DNA of 35,059 nt from Kiritimatiellia bacterium. Its GTDB lineage: Bacteria; Verrucomicrobiota; Kiritimatiellia; RFP12; UBA1067. Shown one piece after another: positions 25,090 through 33,597 of this stretch. The notes under the pieces were generated by a model, which worked only from the letters and a program-made list of their open reading frames with translations, was not told the DNA's origin and did not search any database. The translations under genes were made by a program, and so were the position numbers. Position 1 is the stretch's first letter. The number at the start of each line of letters is the position of its first letter. The stretch spans positions 1 through 35,059 of the forward strand of contig JAGBTH010000024.1 of NCBI GenBank assembly GCA_017631385.1. Reading direction: 5' to 3'.

Positions 25090-26484
25090 TTATACATCTG
25101 ATCTTTGTTTATAGCCGGTGAAAACCTTGCCACCGGCTAAGACTTCGCGCTTTGATTCATCAAAGGTAGCTTTACAGCCAGTACGAGCGGCAGCGTTCGA
25201 CATAACGAGAGCGACCGTATGGCTATATCCAGCTTCAATTGGCGCGTTAGGATCTTTACGCGCACGTACGCATTCCATCCAGTTGCGCATGTGCGCAGAT
25301 GTAAGCGGATCCCCTCCTGTATTAGCGCTTGTAACAACAGTTTCTTTAGGAGCTGGTAATGCTCTAGAAGTAAGCTTTTTACCTTCGACACCTTCGTTAG
25401 TTACAACGCCTGAGCCCATATCAACACATCCGTTAGGACCAAAATACTTTTCAACAGGAGACTCGCGATTAGAGGATGAACCACCACCGCAATTGTGTTG
25501 ATGAGCTTGGAACATTACCTGAAAGCCCTTCCCTTTTACTCCCGATTCACCGTATTCCATAATCGTAGTAAAGGTATCGAAACTTTGACGCCCATCTATC
25601 CACTGATAAAGACCACCTGACGAAACGGCGCTCTTAGGATAAGGCATTCCTGTAAACCACGCAACTGTATCAATTTGATGGCACATCCATTGACCTGTCA
25701 CACCCGAAGAGAATGGCCAGAAAAGACGAAACTCGAGATACTTACGAGGATCGAATTTGTATTCGGCACTATCGCGATCTAGGAGCCAAAGATTCCAATC
25801 AACATCAGATTCCTTTAGGCTCTTAATCAGCGATTCGGGACGGCGCCAACGACGCGGTTGATTAACATTCCACGTTAGATGCACATAAGAGATATCGCCA
25901 AATTCGCCAGTAGCCAAATAGTCTTTAGCCGCCATATATTTACGCCCGCTGCGACGCTGAGAGCCAATCTGAAGAACAGCACCAGGCGCGAATCCAGCTT
26001 TACGCTTAGCGTTAACAGCATCTAAAAGCATATTAGCCGAATACATATCTTCGGCTAGAGGCTTTTCGCAATACGAATCCATACCGGCTCGTACAGCGTT
26101 GGTAGCGTGCTGAGCATGTTGGAAGTCGGCCGTAGAAATGATTACCGCGTCAATATCTTTAGCTTTTTCGTAAAGCTCAACATCAGATATGTAAGTATCG
26201 ACCTTATGACCTATCTTCTTCTCTATTTCAGGCTTAGCATTCTCATAAAGACGCTTCTTCCAAAGATCTGCTACAGCTACAAGATCGAAATTAAGCTCTT
26301 TATTATGATGCATAAAGCATGGTAACAGCGACTGACGAAAACGATCCGAATAGCCTACACAAGCTATGCGAATTCGTTCATTTGCGCCGGCGGCATAAAG
26401 TGACGGAGCTACTCCAGCAGCAAGAATTCCTGTGATTCCAGCTGCTGTAGTTTTACAGAAATCTCTACGCGAAATATCATTCAT
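25090..26484 (-). CDS. Gfo/Idh/MocA family oxidoreductase with Tat signal
   Basis: A 464-residue oxidoreductase. A twin-arginine signal SRRDFCK (Arg6, Arg7) and a hydrophobic stretch ending SLYAAGA show folded export, typical of this subfamily in planctomycetes and relatives. The NAD(P)-binding part has IRIACVG, VAVADLW, AVIISTADFQHAQHA and CEKPLAED (Glu140, Lys141, Pro142), the family's hallmark. The first loop reads GYSDRF, so the usual GxGxxG pattern is degenerate. The catalytic domain has GVTGQWMCHQIDTVAWFTG with the expected histidine. The substrate is probably a sugar, inositol or glycoside. AAGGAG precedes the ATG. It is the last gene before the terminator at 24985-25016. Confidence 0.9.
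   Translation of the reverse strand: MNDISRRDFCKTTAAGITGILAAGVAPSLYAAGANERIRIACVGYSDRFRQSLLPCFMHHNKELNFDLVAVADLWKKRLYENAKPEIEKKIGHKVDTYISDVELYEKAKDIDAVIISTADFQHAQHATNAVRAGMDSYCEKPLAEDMYSANMLLDAVNAKRKAGFAPGAVLQIGSQRRSGRKYMAAKDYLATGEFGDISYVHLTWNVNQPRRWRRPESLIKSLKESDVDWNLWLLDRDSAEYKFDPRKYLEFRLFWPFSSGVTGQWMCHQIDTVAWFTGMPYPKSAVSSGGLYQWIDGRQSFDTFTTIMEYGESGVKGKGFQVMFQAHQHNCGGGSSSNRESPVEKYFGPNGCVDMGSGVVTNEGVEGKKLTSRALPAPKETVVTSANTGGDPLTSAHMRNWMECVRARKDPNAPIEAGYSHTVALVMSNAAARTGCKATFDESKREVLAGGKVFTGYKQRSDV
25112..25139. repeat. Perfect 9-base inverted repeat in coding sequence
   Basis: TAGCCGGTG (25112-25120) and CACCGGCTA (25131-25139) pair perfectly around a 10-base loop. It lies inside the 3' end of the oxidoreductase gene, about 45 bases past the stop of the convergent coiled-coil gene. 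No T-run follows on either strand, so it is not a standard terminator. Confidence 0.6.
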
Positions 26485-26495
26485 TATATTTCTCC

Positions 26496-27638
26496 TTATT
26501 TTGAATTAGATTCAATAAATTTAAGTAAATAGCGCTCCATCTCCTCAAGACTTGAAATAGACTTGTATTCATATACAGCATGCGCTCCACCGCCTGCCGC
26601 GCCTATTAAAGCGATTGGGATTTTGCGACTGACGAACCAGCGAGCGTCAGTCGCCGCGACCATACGGCTAAATGATATGGGAGTTTTAGCCTCGTCTTCA
26701 ATCGCTTTACGTAATGATTCCATCAATGGGTGATTAGGATCGGTATTAACTGGCGGCGAATAGCGCATAAGTTCGACATCACATCCTACGGCTACTTCTT
26801 TAGCTAATTTTACGAGTTCATCCGTTGCCCCAGGGTTTACGCTACGTAAATTAAGAATAAGTTCCATCGTACTAGGAATAAGATTTAAAGCTCCACTGTC
26901 AGCCTTTATAAAGGTAGGAACCATAACATCAGACCACTTATCTTCAGGTAGCGGATGACGCTGATCCCAGATTTCGCGGATTTTAGCATAAGCTAAAGTA
27001 ACCTTCGTTATCGAATCATCACATGTCCAAGGACGCGATGAGTGACCGCTACGCCCTTTCGCGCTTATCTTAACATAAGTCTGGCCCTTATGAGCGTAGC
27101 CTACGGATCTAGCGCGAGCGTCAACTACAATTGCCATTTTATTAGGTTTATAGCCCATCTCGTCTACCATCCATTTAGTTCCAGCGCCTCCAATTTCTTC
27201 GTCTGGTCCAAATATGCAGCCAACCGAATAGTTTTTACCAGCGAGTTTACATAAAATTTCTACAACTGACGCGGCATTACCCTTACAATCGCTAGTACCG
27301 CGCCCTTCTACGCGATCACCATTGCGAATAAGCTTAAAATGATCCGGCTTACCCGCAGGAACTACATCGAGGTGTACGGAAAAAACAAAGTCATGACATT
27401 TACCAGGCGTTGTCGCGGCATAAAGAATTTCACGACCATCCGGAGCTGTTTCGATAGTGCAATAAACCCCACGTTTAGCGAGATAATCGCGAGTAAACTG
27501 CATTGAACGATTCACTTCCTTTGTATCGGCAGAAACGCTCGGTATAGCAATGAGATCAGATAAATAATCGAGATCTAAAGCATTAACCATTAATGAAAGT
27601 GATGCTATGGCTGACAATAATAGCGTTTTTGTATTCAT
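26496..27638 (-). CDS. Secreted M20 family metallopeptidase (ArgE/DapE-like)
   Basis: A 380-residue M20 peptidase with a signal segment (residues 1-20, ending LMVNA), unlike the cytosolic M20 enzyme near the left edge. Metal and catalytic residues are His89 and Asp91 in SVHLDVVP, Asp117 in GRGTSDCKG, Glu147-Glu148 in GPDEEIGG, Asp173 in VVDA and His353 in GAHAVYEY. The lid domain has SAKGRSGHSSRPW. ArgE, DapE and CPG2-like enzymes hydrolyse acylated amino acids or peptides. Export argues for scavenging rather than arginine or lysine synthesis. A Cys replaces the usual Met in the DMKG motif, which should be tolerated. It sits 11 bases before the oxidoreductase gene and 21 after the GT-C-like gene. 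Confidence 0.87.
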   Translation of the reverse strand: MNTKTLLLSAIASLSLMVNALDLDYLSDLIAIPSVSADTKEVNRSMQFTRDYLAKRGVYCTIETAPDGREILYAATTPGKCHDFVFSVHLDVVPAGKPDHFKLIRNGDRVEGRGTSDCKGNAASVVEILCKLAGKNYSVGCIFGPDEEIGGAGTKWMVDEMGYKPNKMAIVVDARARSVGYAHKGQTYVKISAKGRSGHSSRPWTCDDSITKVTLAYAKIREIWDQRHPLPEDKWSDVMVPTFIKADSGALNLIPSTMELILNLRSVNPGATDELVKLAKEVAVGCDVELMRYSPPVNTDPNHPLMESLRKAIEDEAKTPISFSRMVAATDARWFVSRKIPIALIGAAGGGAHAVYEYKSISSLEEMERYLLKFIESNSK

Positions 27639-27659
27639 AGTATTTTTTTGTTTTAGTAA

Positions 27660-29351
27660 TTAAATCTTTATGCGTCTAATTCGATTAAAAAACAACGTGC
27701 TTGTTAGATAAATTAGAGTTGTGATTGTGAGCATTAACGAGAGAATGGCCGAATAAAAAGATAGTCCAGTTATCTCATTTACAGTATCTCGTTTAGATGG
27801 ACGAGGACGAGTAGATTTTTGCTCAATAATAAGAACATCCAAATTCTTTATAGAACCATCGCGCATACGAAACGGCGAGCTCATTGTAGCAATTGGCTTA
27901 AGACCATATTTACGAACTTCTTTTAGGAACGCTTCGCGCTCAGATTTAGAAACTGGCATAGGCTGAGGTAACGGCGCTACATTAGTATTAGCTGTATGTG
28001 GGGCACAATACTTTTTCGCGTCACTGGCTAGATCATAAGCCCCATAAATAACCAACATTATGAGCGCCATGCGCGCATAAACACCATAACGAGAAACGAA
28101 TGACCATATAAAATTAAGTCCAAACGCAGCTAAAATAACAATCGAAAACTCTGTTAAATGATGCCATTTTACCGGCGCTCTAAGATAATCGCCAAATGGG
28201 AGGGCAAAAACAATTCTATAGACCCCTTCTACATAACGTCCCATCGAGAAAATCCAAAATATGATAGCCGCACTTAAAAAGAAAATGATAGTAGCTCTTT
28301 TAGCGAAAATCTTCTTATCATCGTTGTTATTCTTAAAAAATGCTGATACTATACCTAAAAGCGCGAAAAGGCATGTTACCCAACCAACATATAAAGAATG
28401 CTGACGATAATTACCGCTAGGCGCTTCTTCGCCGTTAGGCATTAATGGTCTACCTAGTCGCCCTTCATAAGATTTTACATTAAGTCCGCGCGCGTTTCCT
28501 ATAGCTAAAGTCATAGGACAACTCGTATCTCCATGAATTCCAGAGATAAAAAACTCTTTAGTATCTTCTATTGGCATTGACCAATTAGTCACAAATCGCC
28601 AACGTTTTTCACCGTCACTAAGAGAATTATCTGTTAATGTTTGCCCTTCACTAATTTGCTTATCGCGTCCTGCTAAATCCGAAAATAGAGCGACACGAAA
28701 ACTAGGTAATCCTATGCCAATAAAAACGACTAAGGCTATAAGTGAGCGAACTAACCACACCTTCCAACCTGGTCTAACTAAAATAGATTGAAATATAAAA
28801 TAAACAGCTGTAAATGCTGTAAAAATCAGCCAAAGATCAGCCTGATAAAAGCTCCCCCATGCTACAACTGCGCCTAACATTATTGAATGACGAAGCTTAC
28901 CCTTTTTAAGCATTCGATCTATAAGGCCAAATGCAAATACTCCGTATGTCATCCACTGAAACCAGCCTAAGTGCCCCGCCGAAAATAATGTGCACCAATA
29001 ACCGCAAAACGCGAGAAATAATCCAGCCGAATAAGCCGCGAAACGACTAAACCCTCGCCCGATAAGAAAGTACGAAAGCGCAAATGCCGCGAAATAAAGC
29101 GCGATAACATAACGCAGCTCAACCCAAAAATAAGGTTCTCCGATAAAAGCGATTATATCACCAGGGATGAACTTACCGTCTAATAGCCATTTGCGACAAA
29201 AGTCACCAGCATAATCAACAGAAAACGATGTTGGGCAATCGGGCATGATTGGCACAACACTCAATCCCCATGTTCCCCAAAAAACGAAACTCGCCAACAC
29301 CGCGAAAATAGCAGTGAAGGCGAGTAACGAGACGAGTTTCTCGCGACGCAT
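27660..29351 (-). CDS. Polytopic membrane protein, GT-C/YfhO-like
   Basis: A 563-residue integral membrane protein with about 11-13 hydrophobic helices and one large extracytoplasmic loop (residues about 225-320). GDYLRAPVKWHHL, near residue 400, resembles the RxPxK region of YfhO-like GT-C proteins, and the N-terminal loop contains PDCPTSFSVDYAGDF. GT-C proteins transfer sugars from lipid carriers to acceptors outside the membrane, but the acidic catalytic motif cannot be assigned with confidence. The C-terminus has a soluble segment and a final helix ending in RIRRIKI. Its position ten bases after the V-ATPase K gene looks like co-transcription without obvious functional tie. The family is tentative. 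Confidence 0.65.
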   Translation of the reverse strand: MRREKLVSLLAFTAIFAVLASFVFWGTWGLSVVPIMPDCPTSFSVDYAGDFCRKWLLDGKFIPGDIIAFIGEPYFWVELRYVIALYFAAFALSYFLIGRGFSRFAAYSAGLFLAFCGYWCTLFSAGHLGWFQWMTYGVFAFGLIDRMLKKGKLRHSIMLGAVVAWGSFYQADLWLIFTAFTAVYFIFQSILVRPGWKVWLVRSLIALVVFIGIGLPSFRVALFSDLAGRDKQISEGQTLTDNSLSDGEKRWRFVTNWSMPIEDTKEFFISGIHGDTSCPMTLAIGNARGLNVKSYEGRLGRPLMPNGEEAPSGNYRQHSLYVGWVTCLFALLGIVSAFFKNNNDDKKIFAKRATIIFFLSAAIIFWIFSMGRYVEGVYRIVFALPFGDYLRAPVKWHHLTEFSIVILAAFGLNFIWSFVSRYGVYARMALIMLVIYGAYDLASDAKKYCAPHTANTNVAPLPQPMPVSKSEREAFLKEVRKYGLKPIATMSSPFRMRDGSIKNLDVLIIEQKSTRPRPSKRDTVNEITGLSFYSAILSLMLTITTLIYLTSTLFFNRIRRIKI

Positions 29352-29361
29352 TACCTAAATC

Positions 29362-29820
29362 TTACTTAATAGCGCCAAGAGCGATAAGCGCGAAGACCAT
29401 CGCGAAAATAGCGACCGTCTCTACGATACCGAGAGCTGCGAGGTAGTTAGTAAAGCCCTGATTAGTCTCAGCCTGAGCATCACAAGCTGCCGCGCCAGCA
29501 CGACCCTGGAAGAGCGCCGAAAGACCAATCGCGAGACCTGCGAAGATACCTGCTACAAGAACAGGAACACCAGCGCCGGGAGCTACACTATCGACCTTAC
29601 CAAGCATAATGAACATAAGAATCATTCCGTAAAGCGTCTGAGTAATGGGAGCACCTACGAACGAGAGAAGAAGAAACGGAGCTGGCTTATTAGCCGCATA
29701 ACACTTCTTCCACGCGCCTACAGCCGCGGCCGCGGCATAACCAGTACCTAGCGCACTGCCAGCGCCCGAGAGACCTAAACAGGCAATCGCGCCTGCTACA
29801 ATCATTGCTGCATCACTCAT
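29362..29820 (-). CDS. V-type ATP synthase/ATPase subunit K (rotor ring)
   Basis: A 152-residue proteolipid with two fused hairpins, four transmembrane helices, the duplicated form of the V-type rotor subunit. The ion-carrying Glu134 is in GIVETVAIF of the last helix. The first repeat has APITQTLYG with Thr60, Gln61 and Tyr64, and the second has Gln105 in ALFQGRAG. These positions line up with the Na+ ligands known from Enterococcus hirae NtpK (Thr64, Gln65, Tyr68, Gln110, Glu139), so sodium is the predicted coupling ion. AAGGAG lies seven bases before the ATG. It follows the I gene by 32 bases. High GCG/GCC codon use is explained by alanine richness. Confidence 0.95.
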   Translation of the reverse strand: MSDAAMIVAGAIACLGLSGAGSALGTGYAAAAAVGAWKKCYAANKPAPFLLLSFVGAPITQTLYGMILMFIMLGKVDSVAPGAGVPVLVAGIFAGLAIGLSALFQGRAGAAACDAQAETNQGFTNYLAALGIVETVAIFAMVFALIALGAIK

Positions 29821-29852
29821 TTCTTATCTCCTTCTTTTTTTTGTAGAGTTAA

Positions 29853-31490
29853 TTAAACTTTTTTACGCTTAAATGGATTATAGGCGACTCCAGACCATGA
29901 TACGCCCTTATGATTCGAAAATTCTAACGTATTAAGACGCACCGCGTGCACTAGAATCGACAGCCCCGCCATCGCGAGATTAAGCGCATGACCGACAACA
30001 AGAATAGCGACCATCGCTATAGCCATTAAAGCCTTTATCCAAATTTCATCAGCTCCAGCGACTAATCCTGTAGCCATAGAGTTAAAATTCTCTGCTACCT
30101 TAACCGAGGCTAAGCCAACAGCGAAAAGACGCACATACGAAATAATATCTCCGAGCGCGCTCATAATATTTAGCGGCAACATTCCTAATTCCGCACCACG
30201 CGTTTTAAGCTCAGAAGGTTTTACGGAGAATAAAAATACACTAGCGAGCGAAGCGTAGAACACATAAAATCCCCATTGAGGAATAGCGGAGAAGATACCG
30301 ACAATGGAGTTCGTTACTAAATACATGAAAAGTAAAATACCCGCCCAACCAAACTCAGCAACAGCTGTCGAATCAGGTAAACGGCATACACCGTTCCAAA
30401 GTCTCGCGAGCATTAGATGCGATACGCCTATAGTAAAGCATAAAAGCATCATATTATGATAACTGGGATCTGCGAGCCACGTAACTGTCGGGAGCGAAGC
30501 GAGCGCTGGAATCTGGGCCCCGAACCATGTATTCGAAAGAACGCCCCAAACTACAGTCGACGCTGAAAATACAGTTAAAAGAATAAACCAGCTGCGCGGC
30601 AACTTCTTACGCATCGCGAGCGTACCGAGTAAGAATATCGATCCATACGCACCATCTCCTACGAGCATCGCGAAGAAAAGCGAAAAGTAACACATAAACG
30701 GCACCGATACATCACTCTCAGTATACGCAGGAGCAATACCAAGACCATCAAAAAGCGCTTTCATTGGCTTAAAGAATTTAGGCGGCTCAACCAAAGTCGG
30801 AGGAGTTTCACCTTCAATAGCCTCACGAGTTAAAAGCCCCCAGCCTTCGTTAGAAGCAGTATTTTTAAGCTCATTTAAATTGCGCTCAGGAATCCAACCA
30901 GAAATTACTGAAATCGCGCCGTTTTGAAGCATAAGCTCCTTAGCAGCCGCGAATGCAATGCGCTCAGACAACTCTGGAAAGAGCGATATAATAGCCTTCT
31001 CATCGCTTTCGGCAAGTTTAGCGATATCATTATCAATCGCTAACTTAAGATTAAGAGCATCACTCTTCATCTCGCTAAGTCGCTTAGGCGGTAATACTTC
31101 CGGAAGTTCAGCGACTGACGCTAAATCAATACCGCGCTCTATAAGCTTTTTAGCGAGCTTAGGGTCAAAATCGCCATAAGGCTCATACTTCGCAATCTCT
31201 CGATTTAAATCTTCTAACGAATCATTCTTTTCTTCGAGAGACTTCTGAATAGCGAGAACATCGGCTACTGAGCGCTGGATAGCGCCATTTTCGCCCTTCG
31301 CTCGCGCTTTTAAAATAAATCTAACGGCTTTCTCGGCGTCAGCAGCATCACCCTTAGCTAAAGAGACTTCAGAACCCTGGGCTGATGATAAATCCAAATG
31401 AACAGCTCCGAGCGAACGCAAAGCTTCTAGCGTTGAATTAGATTCACTCGCTACGCAAAGAAGATCGAGGTGAAGCATTTTAACTATCAT
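29853..31490 (-). CDS. V-type ATP synthase/ATPase subunit I
   Basis: A 545-residue stator subunit (a-subunit homologue) that forms the ion half-channels against the K ring. The N-terminal half is soluble and partly coiled coil (EKNDSLEDLNREIAKYE). About seven hydrophobic segments follow from residue 250, opening with FMCYFSLFFAMLVGDGAYG. SYVRLFAVGLAS and the near-C-terminal HAVRLNTLEF are conserved; Arg518 in the latter corresponds to the essential arginine of a-subunits. Family members are often 600-660 residues; the soluble arm is shorter here. Its ATG overlaps the stop of the D gene (ATGA), so translation is coupled. Confidence 0.94.
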   Translation of the reverse strand: MIVKMLHLDLLCVASESNSTLEALRSLGAVHLDLSSAQGSEVSLAKGDAADAEKAVRFILKARAKGENGAIQRSVADVLAIQKSLEEKNDSLEDLNREIAKYEPYGDFDPKLAKKLIERGIDLASVAELPEVLPPKRLSEMKSDALNLKLAIDNDIAKLAESDEKAIISLFPELSERIAFAAAKELMLQNGAISVISGWIPERNLNELKNTASNEGWGLLTREAIEGETPPTLVEPPKFFKPMKALFDGLGIAPAYTESDVSVPFMCYFSLFFAMLVGDGAYGSIFLLGTLAMRKKLPRSWFILLTVFSASTVVWGVLSNTWFGAQIPALASLPTVTWLADPSYHNMMLLCFTIGVSHLMLARLWNGVCRLPDSTAVAEFGWAGILLFMYLVTNSIVGIFSAIPQWGFYVFYASLASVFLFSVKPSELKTRGAELGMLPLNIMSALGDIISYVRLFAVGLASVKVAENFNSMATGLVAGADEIWIKALMAIAMVAILVVGHALNLAMAGLSILVHAVRLNTLEFSNHKGVSWSGVAYNPFKRKKV

Positions 31491-32104
31491 TCTGCCGCCT
31501 CCCCTGAATTAGCTGCGGGCGTCCTAGATTTAGCGATTTTACCGCGCGTAACGGCGGCAGTCTGTTCATCGCCAAGAGCGATTTTAATAACTCGAATAGC
31601 TTCCTTACAATCTGGAATCTTAACCTTCTCGAATAAATTGACGCGCTGAGAAGTCTGATGAAGCTCAATCGTAACGAGGCGACGCTGTTCTTCAAAAATA
31701 GCGCGCTCGCATTGCAACGTTAAAATCTTAGTCGTCGCGTCAACCGCGTCGTCAATCCAAGCTGGAGTATCCCAAAGGTCAACTTCTTTAACATCTGTCT
31801 CAATAGAGTCAAAAGTAGGAATAGCTACGCCCGCGATATTAGCTTCGCCCGTATTGACGGACTTAACTTTAACGAGCCCAGATAACAACTCTTCATCAGT
31901 TGCGAAAAGCCCAACCCACTTATCCAGCTCTGCACGTGTCGCGCGCTCCTTAGCGCTAACCTCATCAGCCTTAGCCGAAATCATCGCGATTTCACCCTGA
32001 AGCTGCTGCTTTTTAAGTTGCAACATAGGAAGAAAGCGCTGAAAACGCTTGAGAGCGTCAGTCTGCGCTTTTAATTCCGTTTTTGTCAACTTTACACGTG
32101 CCAT
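31487..32104 (-). CDS. V-type ATP synthase/ATPase subunit D (central shaft)
   Basis: A 205-residue central-stalk subunit. LTKTELKAQTDALKRFQRFLPMLQLKKQQLQ at the N-terminus (shown here in part: KRFQRFLPMLQLKKQQLQ) is the family signature, and the chain is two long helices with a short middle insert. It turns inside the A3B3 head and connects to the K ring. It is the first visible ATPase gene of the cluster, and a divergent gene lies upstream, so subunits A, B, E and the rest are not adjacent. No ribosome site is visible; a promoter lies ten bases upstream of the ATG, so the message is probably almost leaderless. The stop is TGA within the overlap with the I gene. Confidence 0.95.
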   Translation of the reverse strand: MARVKLTKTELKAQTDALKRFQRFLPMLQLKKQQLQGEIAMISAKADEVSAKERATRAELDKWVGLFATDEELLSGLVKVKSVNTGEANIAGVAIPTFDSIETDVKEVDLWDTPAWIDDAVDATTKILTLQCERAIFEEQRRLVTIELHQTSQRVNLFEKVKIPDCKEAIRVIKIALGDEQTAAVTRGKIAKSRTPAANSGEAAE

Positions 32105-32114
32105 ATTAAGTAAT

Positions 32115-32143
32115 AGTTTACCTTATTAGACCGAAATTTTCAA
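32115..32143 (-). promoter_or_regulatory. Promoter of the V-ATPase D-I-K operon
   Basis: On the minus strand TTGAAA (32143-32138) and TAAACT (32120-32115) are 17 bases apart, a good sigma-70 match. Ten bases lie between the -10 and the ATG at 32104, giving an untranslated leader of about three bases. Confidence 0.6.
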
Positions 32144-32210
32144 TCATAATTTTATTCATTATTTTGAAGCTAAAATATCTTGCATGATAGGTGCTTTAGC
32201 AACTTGTTTT

Positions 32211-32219
32211 TGATATAAT
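32211..32219 (+). promoter_or_regulatory. Extended -10 promoter of the paaK operon
   Basis: TGATATAAT fits the extended -10 (TGnTATAAT), after a T-run. The -35 region is weak. A start near 32226 gives a leader of about 30 bases, which holds GAGG at 32243-32246 before the ATG at 32256. The 151-base gap thus holds two divergent promoters and nothing else I can identify. Confidence 0.65.
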
Positions 32220-32255
32220 ATATAGAAATTAATTTCTTATTTGAGGTTTCATAAA

Positions 32256-33596
32256 ATGTCTTATCCTAAATTGCCGCACGACGTCAATTCACCGGTCCAT
32301 CCAGTTTCTGCGATGGATTATATGCCTGTTGAGCAGCTTCGCGCTCTTCAGTTGCATCGTCTTCAATGGACTACTAAATACGCTTACGAAAGAGTTCCGC
32401 TTTTCCGCAAACGCTGTGACGAAAAAGGCGTTCGCCCTGAACACATTAAGACTCTCGCCGATATCAAGCTACTTCCCTTTTCTAAGAAAACCGATCTTCG
32501 CGATGAATATCCTATGGGTCTTCGCGGCGCTGATATGGATGAGATCGTTCGTTTTCACTGCTCTAGCGGCACGACCGGTAAACCGATTTGCATTCCTAAT
32601 ACGCTCGACGACATTCATGTTTGGCAAAATGGTGCGATGCGCTGTTTAGCGATGTATGGTATTCGCGCGAGCGATGTTCTTCAAGTAAGTTACGGCTACG
32701 GACTTTTTACGGGCGGCTTAGGTCTTCACTATGGCGGCGAGGGTATGGGCTGCGCGGTTCTACCTACTTCTGGCGGTAATACCGAGCGTCAAGTTATGCT
32801 TATGCGCGACTTAGGCGTAACTGCAATTGCTTGTACGCCTAGCTACTTCTTACGCATTATCGATGAGGCTAAACGCCAAGGCGTTGACTTCCGCCGCGAT
32901 ACTAAGCTTAAGCATGGTATCTTCGGCGCGGAGCCTTGGACTAAAGAGATGCGCGATGCTATTGAGCGCGAAACTGGTATTATCGCTCATGATATTTACG
33001 GCCTAACCGAAATCGCGGGTCCCGGCGTAGCTGGCGACTGCGATGAACATAATGGCCTTCATATTTGGGAAGATCACTTCTATCCCGAAATTATCGATCC
33101 TGATACCCTCGAGCCACTACCTGACGGCGAAGTCGGCGAACTCGTTTTCACTACGATTTCACGTTGCGGTACTCCCATGATGCGCTACCGCACACGCGAC
33201 TTAACGCGTCTTCGCACGGAGAAGTGTCCTTGCGGCCGCACAATGCGCGTAATGGAGAGAATTTCAGCGCGCTCTGACGATATGCTTATCATTCACGGCG
33301 TTAACGTATTCCCGGGCCAGATTGAAGCGGGCCTCCTGCGCATACCTGAGGTCGCTCCTCACTACCAGATCGTTCTCAGCTCTTCTGATACGCTCGATAT
33401 TTTTGAAATTAAAGTAGAAGTTTCCCAAGAAGCTTTTTCTGATAATATCGCTCATCTTGAGAATCTTAAGCGCCGCGTTCTTGAAGCTGTTAAGTCCATT
33501 ATAGGTCTTACGCCCAAGATTATTCTCGTAGGCCCTGGTACGCTCCCTCGTAGCGAAGGTAAAATTAGACGTGTAATCGACAACAGGAGGAAATAA
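32256..33596 (+). CDS. paaK: Phenylacetate-CoA ligase family protein
   Basis: A 446-residue AMP-forming acyl-CoA ligase of the PaaK group. The AMP-binding P-loop is SSGTTGKP (residues 103-110), then SYGYGLFTGGLGLHYG, IACTPSYFLRI, IFGAEPW, and YGLTEIAGPG from 248, followed by MRYRTRDLTRL and the C-terminal RSDDMLIIHGVNVFP. Members activate phenylacetate or other aryl acids with ATP and CoA. In anaerobes that have this gene next to an ACT-domain gene, it is thought to work with indolepyruvate or 2-oxoacid ferredoxin oxidoreductase in aromatic amino acid metabolism; that partner is not in the window. The frame is open to a TTG at 32241, but GAGG at 32243-32246 supports ATG 32256. Confidence 0.93.
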   Translation: MSYPKLPHDVNSPVHPVSAMDYMPVEQLRALQLHRLQWTTKYAYERVPLFRKRCDEKGVRPEHIKTLADIKLLPFSKKTDLRDEYPMGLRGADMDEIVRFHCSSGTTGKPICIPNTLDDIHVWQNGAMRCLAMYGIRASDVLQVSYGYGLFTGGLGLHYGGEGMGCAVLPTSGGNTERQVMLMRDLGVTAIACTPSYFLRIIDEAKRQGVDFRRDTKLKHGIFGAEPWTKEMRDAIERETGIIAHDIYGLTEIAGPGVAGDCDEHNGLHIWEDHFYPEIIDPDTLEPLPDGEVGELVFTTISRCGTPMMRYRTRDLTRLRTEKCPCGRTMRVMERISARSDDMLIIHGVNVFPGQIEAGLLRIPEVAPHYQIVLSSSDTLDIFEIKVEVSQEAFSDNIAHLENLKRRVLEAVKSIIGLTPKIILVGPGTLPRSEGKIRRVIDNRRK

Positions 33597-33597
33597 T

